Source: Litomosoides sigmodontis (lineage: Eukaryota; Nematoda; Chromadorea; Rhabditida; Onchocercidae). Taken from it: a DNA stretch of 12,500 nt. Made by a program: the position numbers and the translations under genes. Positions 7,140 through 12,500 of the stretch are shown piece after piece; within the stretch, counting starts at the first letter, position 1, and each line of letters opens with the position of its first letter. The notes under the pieces were generated by a model. The model had not been told where the DNA came from, ran no database searches, and was given only the letters and a program-made list of their open reading frames with translations. The stretch lies in assembly GCA_963070105.1 (NCBI GenBank), contig OY718808.1, forward strand, positions 2,143,238 to 2,155,737, given 5' to 3'.

Positions 7140-7181
7140 TTACGTACCAATGTGAGCACGTACGATACGATAGGTACGTAA
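7140..7181. repeat. Inverted repeat TTACGTACC...GGTACGTAA
   Basis: Perfect 9-bp arms at 7140-7148 and 7173-7181 enclose 24 nt that itself contains CGTACG-type palindromic sequence. It could extrude as a hairpin or be a binding site. It overlaps a possible minus-strand exon (7148-7212). Confidence 0.55.
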
Positions 7182-7212
7182 GGTTTTGCGAATAAACTCA
7201 CTTCGTATGATG
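7148..7212 (-). CDS. Possible isolated minus-strand exon, basic peptide
   Basis: Acceptor AAAACCAG, preceded by a TACTAAT element, then 21 open codons (IIRSEFIRKTLRTYRIVRAH...), then donor ATTG|GTACGTAA. It enters with one base and leaves phase 1. The peptide is strongly basic and amphipathic. The same DNA is open in other frames on the plus strand, and no partner exon was found, so confidence is low. Confidence 0.18.
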
Positions 7213-7451
7213 CTGGTTTTTTTTTAATTAGTACTAATTTTTCTCTTTATCCAATTCACTATTTATGCATTAATTCAATGAAATTTCTATTATTATGTTA
7301 AATTTAAGTACTATAGAATTTAATTTAATTATAAACTTAATTCAAATAAAATATTTCCTACATATTTAATAATTAATAAAATTTTTCAAAATTCAATACT
7401 CTTACCATATCATTTTTTCATTCGCACATCACTTCTCTCACTAATTTACAG

Positions 7452-7491
7452 CAGAACAATCGAAACTGTTTTTAGCCATTCTCATTCGACT
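7452..7491 (+). CDS. Candidate internal exon of three-exon model
   Basis: A 40-nt segment between acceptor CTCACTAATTTACAG and strong donor CGACT|GTAAGC. Entered with one base it reads RTIETVFSHSHST and leaves phase 0, matching the exon at 7734. A second frame is also open. Confidence 0.25.
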
Positions 7492-7686
7492 GTAAGCAAT
7501 TTTTAAAATTAACATTGATCAAAAAATGATGGAATTTTTTATTGAAATTTTATCATAAAAAAATGCTGTTTATCCTATGAAGAACGAAAAAGTAGGAATA
7601 ATTTCATTTCATTTCAAATTGAATAATTCCCAAGTGATCCATCCCAATCACTCGAAGCAAAGTGATACTGTCTCCTCTCTCCTCTC

Positions 7687-7688
<2 letters not shown>

Positions 7689-7715
<27 letters not shown>
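7689..7715 (+). repeat. Poly(T)27 within a long pyrimidine tract
   Basis: Twenty-seven T residues preceded by TCTCCTCTCTCCTCTCCC. It forms the polypyrimidine tract of the candidate acceptor at 7732-7733. Confidence 0.95.
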
Positions 7716-7722
<7 letters not shown>

Positions 7723-7733
7723 TACACAAATAG

Positions 7734-7847
7734 CAACAAAGCCGTATCAATACGTCCAGTCCCGTTCGTCCATCCCACACTCATTCCTTTGACGAAATGC
7801 AAAAGGCTTGTTTTGTTATTGGCTGTGCTAGAGCCTATGATCATTGA
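7734..7847 (+). CDS. Candidate terminal exon of three-exon model, Ser/His-rich
   Basis: The first AG after a roughly 45-nt pyrimidine tract is at 7732-7733. In phase 0 the exon reads QQSRINTSSPVRPSHTHSFD, then EMQKACFVIGCARAYDH, and stops at TGA 7845-7847. With the exons at 7103 and 7452 it makes a 60-residue protein with no recognised domain. The stop in the same frame just before the acceptor requires splicing. A minus-strand frame of 40 codons (MIIGSSTANNKTSLLHFVKG...) runs across the same DNA, so the strand is uncertain. Confidence 0.28.
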   Translation, partial: QQSRINTSSPVRPSHTHSFDEMQKACFVIGCARAYDH

Positions 7848-8095
7848 ATTCAATTTGCAAAATTCATTATTACACTCCATTATTCATTCATTAAAATTCA
7901 TTATTGCAATATTAAATTCATTATTTTTTTAAAATTAAAATCTCATTATTACAAAATTTGAAATTAAAATTCTTTATTATTCCATTACAAAATTAATTAT
8001 TATTTGATATGGAATGAATGAACGAGGATGTAAAATGAACGAAAAACCCAAACAGAGCATTGCATTGCAATAAATTAGAGGTAGGAAAATTTGAA
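7848..8095 (+). repeat. ATTCATTATT-rich degenerate repeat region
   Basis: AAATTCATTATT recurs near 7860, 7892 and 7914, followed by related CTCATTATT and TTCTTTATTATT versions, to about 7990. It is a loosely repetitive AT-rich array with no gene. Confidence 0.5.
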
Positions 8096-8105
8096 ATGAA
8101 CTCTT

Positions 8106-8136
<31 letters not shown>

Positions 8137-8160
8137 ATTTCTTTGGCTTGATATGCAGAG
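8096..8160 (+). CDS. Candidate signal-peptide exon encoded by a CT repeat
   Basis: ATG at 8096 starts MNSFSLSLSLSLSLFLWLD, followed by M-Q. The Ser-Leu repeat is encoded by a CT microsatellite and has the length and hydrophobicity of a signal peptide or signal anchor. It ends at a strong donor, CAGAG|GTAAGC, in phase 2, which fits the exon at 8415. CT repeats give Ser-Leu in two frames by nature, so the resemblance to a signal peptide may be accidental; the flanking ATG and donor are the real support. Confidence 0.27.
8101..8136 (+). repeat. CT microsatellite
   Basis: CTCTTT followed by interrupted (CT)n. Overlaps the candidate signal-peptide exon. Confidence 0.95.
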
Positions 8161-8237
8161 GTAAGCTATCATCATATCAGTGATAACTGAAATGCAGACA
8201 ATATGTAACACTTATTTTAATATCAAATATTAAACAG

Positions 8238-8426
8238 GAAATTAAAATTTAGCAGCGTAGGTTTTGTTGCAAAAAATGAAATATGAAGAGGTCAAGTTAA
8301 AATTTTGGCAACATACGTTTTATTACAAAAAAAAACAAATTTTAAATACTAAATTAAAATTAAGCAACATTAGTTTTGTAATTTTAGACACGAAAAGGTT
8401 AAATTAAAATTTAGCACCGTGAAACT
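8238..8426 (+). repeat. About 56-bp degenerate tandem repeat, 3.4 copies
   Basis: Units begin AAATTAAAATTTAGCA.CGT and start near 8238, 8294, 8350 and 8401; the last is partial. Each continues with a GTTTTGT/GTTTTAT block. The units are clearly related but diverged. The candidate acceptor at 8413-8414 (AATTTAG) is part of the last copy. Confidence 0.7.
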
Positions 8427-8601
8427 AAATTCTGTTTATCAGGAATATTTTAGCGAAATTATAAAGTGCCCATTTGCTACCACTTCTTTTCTTTCTTTCT
8501 TTCTCTCTCTCTCTTTGTTGCTGCTTCTGCTCTCATACTCTTCTAAATTTCAAAAATCATTAGCATATTTTGTGGTCTTTTTTTTCTTAAATTTTAACTA
8601 A
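8415..8601 (+). CDS. Candidate second exon, second hydrophobic CT-encoded segment
   Basis: After AAATTTAG (8413-8414) the frame enters with one base. Joined to the exon ending at 8160 it reads S-T-V-K-L-N-S-V-Y-Q-E-Y-F, then SEIIKCPFATTS, then FLSFFLSLSLLLLLLSY from a second CT tract, and stops at TAA 8599-8601. The result would be an 83-residue protein with an N-terminal signal-like segment and a membrane-like segment. The middle KLNSVYQEYFSEIIKCPF is not repeat-derived and is the most protein-like part. The acceptor has no pyrimidine tract. Family unknown. Confidence 0.25.
8483..8516 (+). repeat. CTTT/CT microsatellite
   Basis: TTTTCTTTCTTTCTTTCTCTCTCTCTCTTT, an imperfect pyrimidine repeat inside the open frame at 8415-8601. 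Confidence 0.9.
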
Positions 8602-9731
8602 AATTTGAATTGATGTACGAGAACGCTAGGATTAGTGATCAACAATGATTCATAAATGTCAAATCAAAACAGCATCGATTGAATTTGTCATTCAAATTTT
8701 TTTTCCTGTTGGATTTTTCAATTTTCGTTTTGCATTTCGCTTCCTTCAAATGTTGCTATCTTCAAGTCACACAGCCATCCATCCTCACATCCTTTTGTGC
8801 GCACTTTCAAAACGATTCATTTAGGTATTTTTTCATTGCCTACACTTCCTTTACTAGTTGGCTTACCTCGTCAACACCACCAATAACACTCTTTACAACT
8901 ACTATTGTAAAATTATCACGCACACGTACGCACAGACACACACGCATCCACACGCAGACACGTCAAAATCTACCGTGAAATTTGGTTATGATTTTGCTAT
9001 CGTCGTCAGCACTGGCTTATTAAGCCCTTTCTTGCAACATTCACACTACTTTAAGCTGACCAAGTAGACATTCTCAATTTTTTTTTTAAAAAAAAAAGAT
9101 TTTAAATGCGAAAATTAATTTTCCAACTAAAGTGATGAAGAAAAAGAATGCGTGAGAAATTGTTGAAAGCATTAAATGCAATTACACATTGCTCGTTTAA
9201 TTGTTTCAAGTTTTAAAATTCTTTAAAAGTTTTTTTCTTTAGTTAGACGGAAATTTTCTGCAATATAAAAAATAAAAATAAAACACAAATTTCTGCAACA
9301 TATAACTTGTAAATTAGCTTTACAAAAAAAAAGACAGAAGAAGAAGGGATGAAGAAGTGGAGTTGGAGGAAAGAGTTGCGAAAACATTGCAGTGAATTCC
9401 AATTTAATTGAACCGTTTGTCGCACTGAAATTAAATCGAAATTAAATTAGCAAAAATATAAGAATCGAATCTTTGTTAACGACTTTCTTCCTCTTGCCTT
9501 TTTCATTGCTTTGATGTGAACGAATGATCCATTAAAATTAAAGCTATGAATGATTTCAAATGTAAATTTCATCTCTTTTCATTTAATGTGATTTAAAATT
9601 TCGTTTGAAATTTATTCCATTTAGTGCATTTATTCACGTGTATTTAGTTTATTTTTGAAACGTGTTGAAATTTACGTTACGTGTTATACATTACTGCCAA
9701 TAATGTTGAAAGTATTGGTGGTTATTTGCAG
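8602..9731. other. AT-rich stretch with CA-rich and GA-rich tracts
   Basis: No gene can be supported. A CA/CG-rich imperfect tract lies at 8917-8963. On the minus strand, ATG at 8947 gives 27 codons (MRVCLCVRVRDNFTIVVV...) ending at a strong donor, CGAG|GTAAGCC (exon end 8867), but it is partly repeat-derived and lacks a partner exon. A GA-rich segment at 9325-9392 is open in two plus-strand frames without good acceptors. Confidence 0.4.
8917..8963 (+). repeat. Imperfect CA/CACG tract
   Basis: CACGCACACGTACGCACAGACACACACGC-like sequence, alternating purine-pyrimidine and able in principle to adopt Z-DNA. Confidence 0.7.
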
Positions 9732-9750
9732 AGAGATACGATGATGCTTT
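9732..9750 (+). other. Short 5' leader after TTATTTGCAG acceptor, with overlapping upstream ORF
   Basis: The AG at 9730-9731 ends a nematode-like acceptor, GTTATTTGCAG. No frame can be carried through into the coding frame, because TGA at 9742-9744 is in frame with the ATG at 9751. The acceptor therefore joins either a non-coding exon or a spliced leader. An upstream ATG at 9741 opens a 7-codon frame ending at 9764 that overlaps the main start. Confidence 0.4.
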
Positions 9751-9864
9751 ATGATGGAATGTGAATGCATATCACCACCACCAGAATTTGATATTCCACC
9801 ACCACCGGATCCTTCATTAATTTGGCATTTACTGTCCGATGAACCTGCTGATGAACTTATTCAG
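9751..9864 (+). CDS. Proline-rich first coding exon (MMECECISPPPEFDIPPPPD)
   Basis: ATG at 9751 (or the second Met at 9754) starts 38 codons: two Cys, then SPPPEFDIPPPPDPS, then LIWHLLSDEPADELIQ. It ends at CAG|GTTCTC in phase 0. The nearness of the acceptor at 9731 fits a spliced-leader or short 5' UTR arrangement. Two phase-0 continuations exist: 9927-9980 (62-nt intron) and 11987-12163 (2122-nt intron containing the TAA tract). Read unspliced, the frame runs into CT repeats and stops at 9991-9993. The PPP and PPPP blocks could bind SH3, WW or EVH1 domains, but this is inference. No family recognised. No signal peptide is seen, which argues against a simple secreted or type I membrane protein. 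Confidence 0.5.
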
Positions 9865-9926
9865 GTTCTCTTTCTTCCTCTCTCTCTCTCTCTCTCCCTC
9901 ATTCCCTCCCTTTTTTTACCATCAAG
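9865..9926 (+). other. Candidate 62-nt intron made of a CT-rich tract
   Basis: Starts GTTCTC and consists almost wholly of pyrimidines, including a CT repeat (9882-9899) and TTTTTTT, to ACCATCAAG. The donor is off-consensus and the acceptor is AAG rather than CAG/TAG. Confidence 0.35.
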
Positions 9927-9980
9927 TATTATAAGGAACTCTACGACTGTAAAATTAGCGAATGTTTTGATAAAATTTGA
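9927..9980 (+). CDS. Near alternative terminal exon (YYKELYDCKISECFDKI)
   Basis: In phase 0 after CATCAAG, this reads 17 codons, YYKELYDCKISECFDKI, to a TGA at 9978-9980. Joined to 9751-9864 it gives a 55-residue soluble protein. An AAG at 9933-9935 could serve as a second acceptor, also in phase 0. The peptide is charged and not repeat-derived. The AAG acceptor is the weak point. Confidence 0.33.
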   Translation, partial: YYKELYDCKISECFDKI

Positions 9981-10284
9981 AATTGTTTGTTAGATGTGAA
10001 CGGATATTATCATCGGTTTTCGTAAGTTTCTAACTGTTTTTAATTAATTTCTTGCATAAATTGCAAAAGAAAGTTTAAATTGCAAAATGAGAAGGAACGG
10101 ATGAAGATTTTTTGGATGTTGCAAAAAAGAGAGAGGAAGTAAGGTATGTGCCACTTAGAGAGGAAGAAGCTCTTTGAGGAGGAAAATGATCAGAACGATA
10201 TATATGTAAATTGACATCTGCATCCATCTTCTTTTTTTCTTCCCTCAAACCACACTTTCATGTAAATTTAAATGAAGCTAAGAC
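9981..10284 (+). other. Spacer with possible extra exon at 10091-10177
   Basis: A plus-strand frame from 10091 reads EGTDEDFLDVAKKREEVR, then YVPLREEEAL, and stops at TGA 10175-10177; it also contains a strong donor, GTAAG|GTATGTG. No acceptor with a pyrimidine tract precedes it, and its phase does not fit the exons at 9751 or 11987. It may be an unlinked exon or chance. Confidence 0.22.
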
Positions 10285-11753
<1,469 letters not shown>

Positions 11754-11761
11754 GTAAATAA

Positions 11762-11809
11762 ATGAATGAGGATGACATGGTCGAAGGAGATCGACTTGGA
11801 GGCACTAAT
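11762..11809 (+). CDS. Possible alternative start exon just after the TAA repeat
   Basis: ATG at 11762 opens MNEDDMVEGDRLGGTN, ending at AAT|GTGAAC in phase 0, which could join the transmembrane exon at 11987 across a 177-nt intron. Unspliced it stops at 11816-11818. The codons are not repeat-derived and the peptide is acidic. It offers an N-terminus for the membrane segment that does not require crossing the repeat. Confidence 0.2.
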
Positions 11810-11915
11810 GTGAACTAAGCGCTACCATATTTAAATTTTCAAAAATTAGACGTAATAATAAGGTAATGCAGACTGGATAAATGAGTAAATGGAAGGAGGA
11901 GAAATTAGGGTGGCC

Positions 11916-11946
11916 AGGTCAAACAAGGCTAACTTAGAGGTCAAAC
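11916..11946 (+). repeat. Direct repeat of AGGTCAAAC
   Basis: AGGTCAAAC at 11916-11924 and again at 11938-11946, 22 bp apart, followed by GGTCA. AGGTCA is the nuclear-receptor half-site core; the spacing is not a standard DR element. Confidence 0.4.
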
Positions 11947-11986
11947 GGTCAGTGTAAACTGAATGCTGTAATATCTGAATTTTCAG

Positions 11987-12163
11987 TTGCAGCAGTGTGA
12001 TAAAGACGAGCAGATAACATCATATGGTGATAAGATATCATCCGTACTTACCAATCTACCTGATTATCTCATCTATGCCTTACTTGCAATTGGTGCATTC
12101 ATTTCCGCCACCCTATTAGTCGTCGCTTTTCGCAAAAAAAGGTTTTCAATTTCGCTTTCTTAG
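11987..12163 (+). CDS. Transmembrane exon with RKKR stop-transfer motif
   Basis: The acceptor TGAATTTTCAG (AG at 11985-11986) fits the nematode consensus. In phase 0 the exon reads LQQCDKDEQITSYGDKISS, then a hydrophobic segment (YLIYALLAIGAFISATLL plus VVAF), then RKKR. Positive charges after the helix predict that the C-terminal side faces the cytoplasm, as in a single-pass membrane protein. It may end at AAAG|GTTTTC (12141/12142, phase 2) and continue beyond the window, or read FSISLS to the TAG at 12161-12163. Three successive AGs (11986, 11992, 11995) are all in phase. The upstream partner could be 9751-9864 or 11762-11809. No family recognised. Confidence 0.52.
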   Translation: MQQCDKDEQITSYGDKISSVLTNLPDYLIYALLAIGAFISATLLVVAFRKKRFSISLS

Positions 12164-12500
12164 CAAAAAATTTTTTTTGCTCACATAATTTTTGAAGAAG
12201 AAAAATGGACAAAAAATTAACAGAAAAGATTTAGTTAGTAAGATAAATGAAATAATTACTTCTAATGTTAGAAATTAAAAAAAGTAGCAAAATACAATAA
12301 ATTAGTAAAAAAAAAGGAATATGAATTAAACGTACTAATTATTAATTATTTGTACATTTTTTTCCTTTCGTTTCCAACACAAAAAAATTATTGATCTCAG
12401 TGAGTGATAACTAAAAACAGTAAAAAAGTAATTGCATTTAATTAAGTGTTCGTTATTAATTAAATGTGTCAAACAATATTATCATTACTTCTTTCAACTT
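12164..12500 (+). other. AT-rich right edge, possible 3' UTR
   Basis: No open frame or splice pair is visible. AATAAA at 12296-12301 lies about 130 nt after the TAG at 12161-12163 and would fit a short 3' UTR if the exon is terminal. Confidence 0.35.
12296..12301 (+). terminator. Candidate polyadenylation signal
   Basis: AATAAA downstream of the transmembrane exon. Consistent with a 3' end there, but the hexamer is common in this sequence. Confidence 0.25.

Noticed and set aside
7993..8211. 72-codon minus-strand frame with an Arg-Glu repeat
   Set aside because: The repeat is the reverse of the CT microsatellite. The plus-strand reading has a start codon and a consensus donor and was preferred.
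8679..9067. Two overlapping plus-strand frames (99 and 69 codons)
   Set aside because: One is hydrophobic, from T-rich sequence, then Thr/His/Arg-rich from the CA tract. The other crosses the same CA tract. The end KFGYDFAIVVSTGLLSPFLQ looks protein-like, but no acceptor or partner exon was found.
9243..9425. 60-codon minus-strand frame and GA-rich plus-strand frames
   Set aside because: Low-complexity GA/TC sequence is open on both strands. There are no good splice sites, and the minus frame lacks an ATG near its start.

Overview
The window looks like AT-rich, non-bacterial, metazoan DNA. There are no operons, ribosome-binding sites or long intact reading frames. Homopolymer T/A runs, CT/TC, TTTG/TTTA and TAA microsatellites are abundant. 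Several places pair short open frames with GT...AG intron ends, and many of the acceptors resemble nematode TTTTCAG, with candidate introns of only 47-70 nt. My best guess is a nematode (filarial-like composition and intron style); another compact invertebrate genome is possible. I recognise no protein family, so no gene symbols are given. Every gene model here is a hand-read splice model without homology or RNA support.

Layout. On the minus strand a possible multi-exon gene ends at 807: candidate exons at 3581-3501, 3448-3379, 3238-2986, 2106-2066 and 829-807 join without phase conflict and end in Ser-Lys-Val. A second minus-strand model starts at an ATG at 5695 (exons 5695-5656, 5521-5451 or 5521-5373) and may continue through a pair of exons flanking a 47-nt intron (4625-4596, 4548-4480). 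On the plus strand there are weaker two- or three-exon models at 1209-1650, 7103-7847 and 8096-8601. The last one uses CT microsatellites to encode its hydrophobic segments.

The right part (9732-12163) has the clearest plus-strand coding signals. A proline-rich exon (9751-9864) ends in phase 0. It can be joined either to a nearby short terminal exon (9927-9980, 62-nt intron) or across a 2.1-kb intron to an exon with a transmembrane segment and an RKKR stop-transfer motif (11987-12163). Most of that intron is an exceptionally long, perfect (TAA)440 tract (10432-11751).

The rest is AT-rich non-coding sequence with small degenerate tandem repeats (56-bp units at 8238-8426, 31-bp units at 6664-6725), inverted repeats and low-complexity tracts. 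I found no rRNA, tRNA, CRISPR array, transposase or viral gene. GC-richer islands in this DNA are often open in several frames on both strands, so protein-like appearance alone is weak evidence. Confidences are set accordingly.
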